A stretch of DNA of 64,000 nucleotides, from the NCBI RefSeq assembly GCF_035046505.1, contig NC_089821.1, forward strand, positions 62,590,256 through 62,654,255. The letters are read 5' to 3'. The notes below the pieces were generated by a model. That model was not told the DNA's origin and made no database searches. It saw only the letters and a program-made list of their open reading frames with translations. The DNA is from Tiliqua scincoides. Taxonomy: Eukaryota > Chordata > Lepidosauria > Squamata > Scincidae. The position numbers and the translations under genes were made by a program. Shown piece after piece: positions 48,701 to 56,024 of this stretch; position 1 is the first letter of the stretch; each line of letters starts with the position of its first letter.

Positions 48701-49145
48701 CTGCAGGGCTCCCCGGACTCTGGGGAAAAGCAAGTTTAAAACAAACCCCCCAATCCCTGCAGCAGCACGATCCTGGGGATCGCGCTGCTGCTTTCCCCCT
48801 GCCCCTGCCCCTTAATGGAAAGGGACAGTGTTATACAGGCTGGTGGATCGCAACCCACCAGTTTGAGTACCAGTGCTATATGGAGTAGGACTTGGTAGGG
48901 GACTTGTCAACATCATCACGCAAGCCAAAGAGACAGCATTGCTTTCAACTCTACCCTGAAATCACTTAACAGTTGTAATGTATAGATAAAGCATTGCACT
49001 GTGCATAGTCACTGTGTACAAGTATCTTCAGCATTTTTCTTTCTCTTTTACTCCCAGACTGGACAGTGATGAGTTAATGGAAGAGACAAAGAGAGAATTG
49101 GATTCCCTGAAAAAGATAAAACCTGGCCTCATTATAGACACATAG
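24440..49145 (+). CDS. NLRP-like gene B (micro-exon, FISNA-NACHT-LRR)
   Basis: Recent tandem duplicate of gene A. Proposed exons: 24440-24461, 32952-34632, 36519-36605, 38165-38335, 39994-40179, 41324-41491, 42803-42973, 44048-44218, 44879-45049, 46550-46720, 49058-49145. Joined, these give 3087 bases, a whole number of codons: 1028 residues plus stop. The domain order is a tiny alanine-rich start, FISNA, NACHT, winged helix/HD2, seven LRR exons and the C-terminal tail. No PYD exon is visible upstream, so a PYD-dependent link to ASC would be absent unless an exon was missed. Intron 1 (8.5 kb) contains a nearly full-length reverse CR1 and a SINE absent from gene A. The body is well supported; exon 1 is an inference. 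Confidence 0.85.
25102..27961 (-). pseudogene. CR1 ORF2 (endonuclease and reverse transcriptase), broken
   Basis: The apurinic-type endonuclease lies at 27176-27961 ([34 protein letters not shown]). The reverse transcriptase lies at 25884-26840 ([42 protein letters not shown]) and the C-terminal domain at 25102-25874. The reading frame is split into at least four pieces. In the endonuclease the usual [11 protein letters not shown] motif reads [11 protein letters not shown], so a conserved residue is lost too. Confidence 0.88.
28093..29062 (-). pseudogene. CR1 ORF1 (zinc-knuckle, coiled coil, SGNH esterase), broken
   Basis: On the minus strand the N-terminal part (28652-29062) has a C-x2-C ... 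H ... C-x2-C cluster ([23 protein letters not shown]) and a short coiled coil ([18 protein letters not shown]). The second part (28093-28587) is an SGNH/GDSL esterase-like domain with [17 protein letters not shown] and DRLHLNQNG. These are the known CR1 ORF1 domains. The two parts are in different frames. Confidence 0.85.
29665..29882. repeat. Tandem repeat, about 103-bp unit, inside the CR1 5' region
   Basis: Two nearly identical units begin at 29665 and 29768, and a third, shortened one begins at 29871. Each carries TTAGGTGCAGCTA and CTCATGAGTAGGACTCTG. They lie between two copies of a CR1 5'-end-like sequence (29119-29230 and 30055-30150). Confidence 0.8.
30522..30739. mobile_element. hAT-like MITE, copy B
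   Basis: Duplicate of the element at 686-903, carried by the segmental duplication. Confidence 0.65.
30816..31167 (+). mobile_element. tRNA-derived SINE in gene B intron 1
   Basis: Absent from copy A, so the empty site is known. It has RNA polymerase III boxes: A box TGGTCTAGAGG and B box AGTTCGAGGCC. It ends with GGCGGTATATAAATA and a TTA-rich tail. The short target duplication is ATCA. It is probably one of the squamate tRNA SINE families (Sauria-like); the exact family was not determined. Confidence 0.8.
31351..31488. mobile_element. Short MITE of the CCAATC-ended family (B)
   Basis: Duplicate of 1150-1287 in copy B. Confidence 0.55.
31754..32274. mobile_element. MITE of the CCAATC-ended family (B)
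   Basis: Duplicate of 1553-2099, with a short CTCATGAT tandem in place of the extra segment. Confidence 0.5.
32952..34632 (+). CDS. Gene B FISNA-NACHT exon
   Basis: 1681-bp NTPase exon, entered in phase 1 after AATCAG and left at CA|GTAAGT. FISNA ([10 protein letters not shown]), Walker A (GMAGVGKTT), Walker B ([11 protein letters not shown]) and the [16 protein letters not shown] signature are all intact. Relative to gene A it has a 6-bp longer segment (ESCSKVQ in place of ESKDQ) and about 25 amino-acid replacements spread over the domain. The open frame extends upstream to an ATG at 32936, an alternative start if exon 1 were non-coding. Confidence 0.93.
35395..35936. mobile_element. hAT-like non-autonomous transposon, gene B intron
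   Basis: Duplicate of 5227-5768, including the same TIRs and the internal AATATCCTGGGG array. Confidence 0.75.
36519..36605 (+). CDS. Gene B linker/first LRR exon (87 bp)
   Basis: The exon follows TTTTAAG and ends GA|GTAAGT, phase 2 on both sides, 29 codons. The half-repeat [16 protein letters not shown] joins the NACHT exon to LRR exon 1. It matches gene A's exon with one visible replacement (R to K). Confidence 0.84.
36784..37294. mobile_element. MITE of the CCAATC-ended family, uninterrupted
   Basis: Begins GGACCAATCTTACCC and ends ATGATTGGACC, inverse ends. About 511 bp. The copy A equivalent spans 6616-9056 and is split by a CR1 close to its right end. Confidence 0.5.
38165..38335 (+). 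CDS. Gene B LRR exon 1
   Basis: 171-bp phase-2 LRR exon, [11 protein letters not shown] ... [13 protein letters not shown]. The acceptor is CCATAG and the donor CG|GTAAGC. One residue differs from gene A (R to H). Confidence 0.9.
39994..40179 (+). CDS. Gene B LRR exon 2 (expanded)
   Basis: 186-bp LRR exon with the same gaccgt tandem hexamer (D-R-D-R) and extra residue as in gene A. By eye it is identical to gene A's exon. The acceptor is TTTCAG and the donor GG|GTGAGT. Confidence 0.88.
41324..41491 (+). CDS. Gene B LRR exon 3
   Basis: 168-bp LRR exon, [13 protein letters not shown] ... [11 protein letters not shown], identical to gene A by eye. The acceptor is CACGTAG and the donor TT|GTGAGT. 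Confidence 0.88.
41682..41910. mobile_element. hAT-like MITE, reverse orientation, gene B intron
   Basis: Duplicate of 13264-13492 between LRR exons 3 and 4 of gene B. Confidence 0.65.
42803..42973 (+). CDS. Gene B LRR exon 4
   Basis: 171-bp LRR exon, [14 protein letters not shown] ... [11 protein letters not shown], identical to gene A by eye. The acceptor is CTTGCAG and the donor GG|GTGAGT. Confidence 0.9.
44048..44218 (+). CDS. Gene B LRR exon 5 (GC donor)
   Basis: 171-bp LRR exon, [14 protein letters not shown] ... [11 protein letters not shown]. It ends at AA|GCAAGT, the same GC-type donor as in gene A. This is the last exon before the recent A/B similarity breaks down. Confidence 0.83.
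44879..45049 (+). CDS. Gene B LRR exon 6
   Basis: 171-bp LRR exon, [14 protein letters not shown] ... [16 protein letters not shown]. The acceptor is CCTGCAG and the donor TG|GTAAGG. Four residues differ from gene A; the flanking introns are far more diverged than the exon. Confidence 0.88.
45122..45440. repeat. Possible Tigger/pogo-like relic
   Basis: The TATCCACTGAGG ... GTGGATACCAAA pattern resembles the ends of Tigger-type DNA transposons. Ends are unclear and no transposase is seen. Confidence 0.25.
45979..46329. mobile_element. hAT-like MITE with perfect TSD
   Basis: Begins CAGTGTTTCTCAAACTG and ends GAGAACCACTG, flanked by a perfect 8-bp duplication CTCTAAAG (45971, 46330). 351 bp, no coding capacity. 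Same family as 53938-54261. Lies between LRR exons 6 and 7 of gene B. Confidence 0.85.
46550..46720 (+). CDS. Gene B LRR exon 7
   Basis: 171-bp LRR exon, [18 protein letters not shown] ... [18 protein letters not shown] ... KKIG. The acceptor is TTCCAG and the donor GG|GTAAGT. Its start resembles gene A exon 7, while its end (KKIG) resembles gene A exon 8 (RKIG), so an exon may have been lost or two fused. Confidence 0.87.
47334..47857. mobile_element. MITE of the CCAATC-ended family, gene B intron
   Basis: Begins CAGCCCAATGCTAACC and ends AGTTAGGATTGCGCTCTG. The GATAAGGGAACATTTGTTCC interior palindrome is shared with the 17568 copy. It lies where gene A would have LRR exon 8. Confidence 0.5.
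48387..48875. mobile_element. hAT-like non-autonomous transposon in gene B last intron
   Basis: TIRs CAGTGGTAGTCAAACT and AGTTTGAGTACCAGTG (14 of 16 matched as inverse) flanked by a perfect 8-bp target duplication CTATATGG at 48379 and 48876. Related to the 5227 family. Just upstream of the C-terminal exon. Confidence 0.85.
49058..49145 (+). CDS. Gene B C-terminal exon and stop
   Basis: After CTCCCAG the phase-2 frame reads [14 protein letters not shown] ... IKPGLIIDT and TAG (49143-49145). It is homologous to gene A's last exon, and it closes the frame exactly. Confidence 0.85.
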
Positions 49146-49292
49146 AAGAAACAGCAGTGCTGAGTAAGCATAAGAAGAATGGACGAGAGTACTAGGATAA
49201 TGTTATGAGGATGTGTAGTGGAAGAAGTGGAAGTGTATAGGAATGGGATGGTGTGCAGTCCCTAGTGTTTAGCAAACAACATCACTAACTTA

Positions 49293-49795
49293 GGGTGCAA
49301 TCCTAACCAGCACATAGGCCGGCATAAGTCCCCTGGGAGTCAGTGGGAGGAAGCCGCATCGGTGCATGTAGATGCGCTGATGCACGGAGGCCAGCAGAAG
49401 CCTCCGCAGTGCCTTCCTCACCGCCGCTTGTGTCAGCGCACCTGTGCCGACACAAGCAGCAACGGTAGATGTGGGGGGTGTGGAGGAGGCTGGAGGGGGG
49501 TTTCTGGGTGGGCAGCCGAGGGCGGAGCTGGAACCCGGCAGTTATGCCAGATTCCAACCCCCGTCCCTGGGGAGAATGGAGCGGCTTCAAGCTGCTCTGC
49601 TCTCCTCAGACTTGCACCACCTCCAGAGGTGGCACAGGTCCAAGGAGACCCATTCGGGCGAGCAGCCCTTACCCAGGAGTAGGGGGAAGAGCTTCCCCTT
49701 GCCTCTGACTGAGCCCCTGCAGCCAATGAACCTGCATTGGATGCAGCGCAAGCCTCCTGGCTCGCCTGCTCCAGCACAGGCTTGGATTGCACCCT
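49293..49795. mobile_element. MITE of the CAATCCTA-ended family in gene B 3' region
   Basis: Begins GGGTGCAATCCTAACC and ends GGCTTGGATTGCACCC. GC-rich interior without convincing coding capacity. It probably forms part of the 3' UTR or flank of gene B. Confidence 0.5.
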
Positions 49796-51604
49796 TACTC
49801 TCATTTCCTCTACTGAATGGGAAGAACATTTATTGCCACCACCCAAAGCTCAGGAGTTCCAAACAGAGGGCGGCTACCTTGAGAAATCCCTCCCCCTCCC
49901 TCCTGCTTACCAGAGCACCCCAGGATCCAGGGGTCTCCTTAAAACCAGACAGTAGATGAAAGTGAGCCATCTAGGAAGATGTGTCAGCCAAGTCCTTCTG
50001 AAGCAAACTGAGATGAAGCCGGTGAAACCAAAGAAGCTCACTGAAAGGATTTAAAAGGTACCAACCTGAGGGAAGGAAAAATAAACAGCAGAAAACAAGT
50101 CACGCAGGGCAACACCAGGGCTGGGAGGGGACCAGGGCTGGCAAGGGAAGGCATGAAACAAAACTTAAACCTAATGCATCTTCTCTGGATACTTTTCCAA
50201 CATTAAGTACTTGTTCTAGCCTAGGATCTTTATCCTTACAGACCACACCAATGCATCTTATGAACAGAGTAATTGTGCAAAAGGAAATGTGTCACTGCTT
50301 TACGTAATCTCTCTCCATTGACCAGCTTTTATTTGTGGGATTCATTACTGAGGGGGGGGGCGGTCAGCTGAGCTCCTTCAGTTTCCCCAGGTGGGCTTTG
50401 CAATAACCTGGCTCACAGGCAAGTTCTCTCTTTTTTTTTTTTAACTTGTCGGCTGGGGAAAAAGGAAGGCAATGACAAACATGGCTACTGTACCTGAATA
50501 GCACAGCAGTCCCTTCTGTGGCTAGGAAGATTAAAAAATAAGTGACAGATAGAGGCAATGCATGAATTTTCACGCCAGGGTTTCACTAAAGCGTGTCATC
50601 CACTTCTATCGCCAACATTTTGGCTCTCTTTATAATCAGTCACCAAAGCAGCAGCCAAGCTGAGAAGGAAAAAGCCTACCTGGGCTTTCCCTGTTCTTTG
50701 CTAACCTTGAGTCTCTTCTGTATTGGGGCCTACTAGGCCAAGTTCCATTCTGGTAGCTGGCAAGCTGCTAGACGAGATTTAGATGGGGAAAAATAATCCC
50801 CCAGTACTCAGTGGTATTCCATTGTTGTTTAAGAAATAGCCACAGTTTGGTCACATAAATAATAGAAGGCACTTTAAATTAGTCAGACAGAAATACAATT
50901 ATAAACACTACAGAATAAAACAACACTAAGCTCCTTCTCTCTACCTCTAATACTCACCATAGGCCACTAAGCCTTAGGGCTATAGGATAGCTCCTCCTTT
51001 CATCTCTCCTGAATCCAAAATGTCTGAATTGACACCCACACTGTCACCTGAAAGATATAAGGTGAGCTTCCTGTTTGAGTTTCAAAGGAGAATGATTTCT
51101 TGTTTTGCTCAGAACACAGAGCTGCACTTTGACCACATCCTATGCAACTGGCAGGTTGTGAGTTTTGTCTTGAAAGTTCTGTGACTTGACCTCATTGCCT
51201 AATAGTCCTGCAGACCACTGGTCAGTTGCCCTTATTGTCTGAGAACCATACTCCACCTAAAGAAGGGACATACTGGTGAAGATTGCAGACACATGGCCAC
51301 CTGGGTGAGAGACAGCACTCGCATGAGGATGGAACCTGAGAGAGCTGTGAATTTGTCAGCTGAACCTTGTGGTTAGGAGAACATACAGATGAGGACTTTT
51401 TTCTTTATTTGCCTCATGAAGACAGCCCATGTGATGAGGGAACTTCCCCTTTGTTTGTTCAGAAAGTTCTCTTTGCATTATGTTTAAAGCTTCAGCCCTT
51501 GAAGCTTAGAGCTGCTTACTGCTCTTTAAAGATCATCAGTTAGATCCTTTACCCCAAGCAGCCTCTAGACCAAAACTTGACCTTCCCAATACGCTGAAAA
51601 GGTA
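49796..51604. other. Gene B downstream region
   Basis: No gene recognised. Contains a candidate poly(A) signal at 50080 and a poly-G run near 50353. Confidence 0.45.
50080..50085 (+). terminator. Candidate poly(A) signal of gene B
   Basis: AATAAA about 0.9 kb after the gene B stop. The intervening 3' region contains a short DNA-transposon-like repeat (49293-49795). Use as a real signal is unproven. Confidence 0.3.
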
Positions 51605-51955
51605 AAGAGGGGTTGTGGTCTGTAGTTTGTGGATGGGACAATGACATTTGTATGTTTGATGTTTTGCAACTAAACTTATCTACTTGTCTGTTTCCATGTG
51701 ACCTTGGTTATTTTTGAGCTGTTTACTTACTAATGAAGTGTATGCCAGAAACGGGATAAGTGGGTTGGTCTGCTTTAAACAGGACCTCATCTTTATAAAA
51801 AGTCAGTTCTGGCCAGCTTGGGTCAGAGCGTTTTAGAATGCTTTTGTGGCTGTGGTCTCGCAATTCAGCATGCTGAATTTAGCCAATAAATGTCCAGTTA
51901 CTTGCCCAGATCTGTGTATTTATTTTTTCTCACCAGGGGTGACCTTGACTGCCCA
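51605..51955 (+). mobile_element. Possible solo LTR (fossil)
   Basis: A TATAAAA-type box, then AATAAA about 90 bases later, then a T-rich stretch ending in GGGGTGACC, in an otherwise non-coding region. This order resembles U3-R-U5 of a retrovirus-like LTR. No internal region is recognised. Ends and family are uncertain; if real it is an old fossil. Confidence 0.3.
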
Positions 51956-52154
51956 ACAGAGGGCAGTGGTCAGTGGTCACCACTGATCAGTGGTCACCAA
52001 CTCATTGACCAACTCATGTCCAAATTTTACTCCTCTCCTCCTAAATGATCTTAAACATTAACATATTCATCCTTAGGGCTGCTTGTCCTCAACTGGCTGC
52101 TGTCCAACTCCAGTCAGCTCTCCTTCAATGAGTCATAAAAACTGATGTGCAACC

Positions 52155-52260
52155 TTTGTGATGTCAAATGTTAGTTGTCTGGTTCCGTTTTGATTCAAGT
52201 GAAGCCTGTTCCATTTGTACAGGCTCAGCTATTTTCCATGTTTTTAAAATACTCTTTATG
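52155..52260 (-). mobile_element. Old CR1 ORF1 relic
   Basis: Decayed match, on the minus strand, to the CR1 ORF1 esterase end at 28120-28200 (TTCAAGTGAAGCCTG and TTGTACAGGC shared). Confidence 0.55.
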
Positions 52261-53929
52261 TAATTCTTTTTAATAAATTTGATCATTTGTTTGAACTATT
52301 TCTGCTCTTTTGACTTAGGTTCTGCAACACCCTGGTATGTGAGGAGTTGTGCAGTCACTAGGTTAATTATAGTGCCAAGGGACAGATCTAGCCCCTAATC
52401 CTAATCCAGTTTAATTTACTTTAACTCTGGTCACATCTACTCCACTCATAGTGGCAGTTGATTTAGGTGCAGACACAATCTCAATGGACCCATTCCTGCC
52501 TTTATTGGAAGTCATCTGTCACTACCAGGGTCTGAGTCTGAAGGGAGGAGAGGAATAGTGTTGCAACATTTGCACTGGACATTCCAGGCCCATCATCTTC
52601 TTTCATTCTTCCTAATTTCATCTTCAACCAAGAGGCCTGTGAACTGGTAGGGGAGGGAGAGGAACATTACCAGACACTGTTCAGAAAGATGCCTGAAGGC
52701 ATGACTTCCTATGTGCTGATTAGCTAAGAAGAGGGTGTGAAAATGGTCAATGTGTGTCATTTCATATTCAAGCTTAATCTTGCTTCAGAGCATCAAAGCT
52801 TTTTCTTTGTTGCAAGAGACTGGACTTGTCCTTCAACCATAGTGGGGGGGGGGGGTTGGGAGAAGATTAATCCTATTTGAACTCAACTTTGTCAGCAGTG
52901 GACAACAGTGCAAGCCCATGAGCTACATCTGATACATGGAACTATTATTAAGATACATCTTTGAAACTTCCTACAGGCCAAGCTTCCCAAATCTTGTCAT
53001 CAACAGCTCCTCTAAGGTAAGCAAAAAGCTACTTGAGCATTCCCCATTGCCCCTTCTACTTGGGAACCAAGACAGTCCCCAATTCTAGTCCAGGAGAAAG
53101 TGATAGCATCGACCAAAGGGTGGCAGGGAGATGTTCATCTAAATGGCTGCTCAGATAGTTACCTGATTGTCACAGCTGGGAATTGGAGAAGAGAGTATGA
53201 TTTCTTAAGCTGTCTGTCTGTCTGTCTGTGTCTCTCTTTCTCTCAAAAAGAATAAGCAATAAAGAAGCTCGTAGCACAAGCACAAAATCTCAATGACTTG
53301 AAGGCAGAACAAAGAAGTCTATAGCAAGACAAAACAATGATTCCTTCAACAAAGCAATAATAATTGTGACTGTTAGGGCCATTGATAAATTATGGGACAT
53401 ATCCAGGGTTGGGCTAGAGAGGAGAGCCAAGCTATGAAAATTTGAGACATGAGAGGAAGGGGCTATTGGTTGCACTTAGCAGAGGGCTGCACACACATTG
53501 TGGCATATGTAGAGGCCAGGTTGAATCTACCACTTAATATTTATATATTGCTCTTCCTAAACAACCCAAGCAGTTGGAGCTCTTCACTAAGAAACTAGGT
53601 TGTTCATCCAATGTTATTCATTGGCTATTTCAGTAAGAGAATAATGCATAAAGCTAAACCCATAGACACATAAGCTTTGGCATGAGTCACATGCACTCAA
53701 CAAGAGTAATATTATGCTATGTCCCTTCCTTGTTGAAATCAATAGGGCTTTAAGGGTTCAATTCTGTGCCCAAATTTTACTGTAGTCATCATTCTTACCT
53801 TAATATAACATTAATAGTAATTAGTAGGATATTTTTACTCTAGCCTAATAGTTTTACTCTAACAGCTTTATTAGGCTACCTAATAGTTTTTACCTAATAG
53901 TTTTATTAGGCTACTATTACTCTAGCCCA
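52261..53929. other. Intergenic, no gene recognised
   Basis: Low-coding-potential sequence with a G run near 52844, a CTGT microsatellite, and a CCTAATAG-type local repeat near 53840-53930. Confidence 0.45.
53215..53245. repeat. Microsatellite (CTGT)n/(CT)n
   Basis: Run of TGTC units passing into a CT-rich stretch. Confidence 0.7.
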
Positions 53930-53937
53930 GTGTTTCT

Positions 53938-54261
53938 CAAACTGTGGGTCAGGACCCACTAGGTGGGTCACGAACCAATTTCAGGTGGGTCCCCATTCAT
54001 TTCACTATTTTATTTTTAATATAGACTTGATGCTACCATTGGGTGTGACTGCATTTGGGGACATGTTACAGATCTGTACTTTTAACAGGCGACTATGTAT
54101 ATGCTTTTAACAATGATAGTAAATGGGACTTACTCCTAGATAAGTGTGGGTAGGATTGCAGCCCAGGGTTGTTAAAAATGACATGACATCACTTCTGGTG
54201 GGTCCCAACAGATTCTCCTTCTAAAAGGTGGGTCCCGGTGCTTAACATGTGAGAACCACTG
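53938..54261. mobile_element. hAT-like MITE with perfect TSD
   Basis: Begins CAGTGTTTCTCAAACTG and ends GAGAACCACTG, flanked by a perfect 8-bp duplication CTCTAGCC (53930, 54262). 324 bp, same family as 45979-46329. Inserted at the edge of a short CCTAATAG-type local repeat. Confidence 0.85.
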
Positions 54262-54742
54262 CTCTAGCCTAATAGTAGAATATTTTTATTTTAAAAATAT
54301 AAATAGCCACCATGGGAGATCCTGATTTGAACTGGAACCATGGTATGGGGAAGGGGTATCAGAGTACTGTACTGTGCCACAAAAACCAGCACCATTAGTG
54401 GGAGAGAGGAAACCAATCTGCCCACTCCGAAGCATTCTCTCCTGTGGTCCTTCCTGCGGCCATAAAATTGAGATTTGTTGCTTTATAAAGCTGACTCCAC
54501 TAACCAGTTTTTTTTTAAAAAAAATTTATTTACCTTTAATGGTATATATAACCAGATTTTTACTTTAGGAGCACTTATTTGGCTTCATACCCAGGCACCT
54601 TTCTGGTAAGGTGGAACTGGTTGCTAGATATGGAGTAGGATCTCCACTAGAAAAAAGATTACACCGAAACCAAGGCCCCCAAGACAAGAAACAACTGTAA
54701 TGGATTTCTACTGAACACTGTACTTTATACTAGGTTTGTATA

Positions 54743-56011
54743 GTTAGTAGTTGGCAACCTTCAGTCTCGAAAGACTATGGTATCGCGCTCTGAAAGGTGG
54801 TTCTGGAACAGCGTCTAGTGTGGCTGAAAAGGCCAATTCGGGAGTGACAATCCCTTCCACACTGGGAGCAAGTGCTGTCTGTCCCTGGTCTGTCTCCCTG
54901 GCTATGGGCCTTCCTTCTTTGCCTCTTAGCCTCAGACTGTTGGCCAAGTGTCTCTTCAAACTGGGAAAGGCCATGTTGCACAGCCTGCCTCCAAGCGGGC
55001 TGCTCAGAGGCTAGGGTTTCCCACTTGTTGAGGTCCACTCCTAAGGCCTTCAGATCCCTCTTGCAGATGTCCTTGTATCGCAGCTGTGGTCTACCTGTAG
55101 GGTGCTTTCCTTGCACGAGTTCTCCATAGAGGAGATCCTTTGGGATCCGGCCATCATCCATTCTCACGACATGACCAAGCCAACGCAGGCGTCTCTGTTT
55201 CAGTAGTGCATACATGCTAGGGATTCCAGCACGTTCCAGGACTGTGTTGTTTGGAACTTTGTCCTGCCAGGTGATGCCGAGAATACGTCGGAGGCAGCGC
55301 ATGTGGAAAGCATTCAGTTTCCTCTCCTGTTGTGAGTGAAGAGTCCATGACTCGCTGCAGTACAGAAGTGTACTCAGGACGCAAGCTCTGTAGACCTGGA
55401 TCTTGGTATGTTCCATCAGCTTCTTGTTCGACCAGACTCTCTTTGTGAGTCTGGAAAACATGGTAGCTGCTTTACCGATGTGTTTGTTTAGCTCGGTATC
55501 GAGAGAAAGAGTGTCGGAGATTGTTGAGCCAAGGTACACAAAGTCATGGACAACCTCCAGTTCATGCGCAGAGATTGTAATGCAGGGAGGTGAGTCCACA
55601 TCCTGAACCATGACCTGTGTTTTCTTCAGGCTGACTGTCAGTCCAAAATCTTGGCAGGCCTTGCTAAAACGATCCATGAGCTGCTGGAGATCTTTGGCAG
55701 AGTGGGTAGTGATAGCTGCATCGTCGGCAAAGAGGAAGTCACGCAGACATTTCAGCTGGACTTTGGACTTTGCTCTCAGTCTGGAGAGGTTGAAGAGCTT
55801 TCCATCTGATCTGGTCCGGAGATAGATGCCTTCAGTTGTAGTTCCAAAGGCCTGCTTCAGCAGGACAGCGAAGAAGATCCCAAACAAGGTTGGTGCAAGA
55901 ACACAGCCCTGCTTCACGCTGCTTTGGATGTCAAAGGGGTCTGATGTGGAGCCATCAAAGACAACAGTGCCCTTTATGTCCTTGTGGAAGGATCTGATGA
56001 TGCTGAGGAGC
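54743..56011 (-). mobile_element. 5'-truncated LINE with reverse transcriptase and zinc finger
   Basis: The flanks carry a perfect 13-bp target duplication CTAGGTTTGTATA at 54730-54742 and 56012-56024. The minus strand encodes the 3' part of a non-LTR reverse transcriptase: SVKQGCVLAPTLFGIFF, FLFADDAA, VYLGSTIS, RWLGHVVRMDDGRIP, a C-terminal C-x2-C-x-R-D-C ... H-x3-RC finger. The frame is open through the whole preserved segment (to about 54775), so it is young or only recently dead, but it lacks its 5' half. Clade not assigned with confidence (it resembles RTE/Rex-like families; not CR1). Confidence 0.88.
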
Positions 56012-56024
56012 CTAGGTTTGTATA

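Noticed and set aside
49303-49959. Several reading frames of 100-170 codons on both strands
   Set aside because: They fall in and beside a GC-rich short repeat (49293-49795) after the gene B stop; low complexity and no homology recognised.
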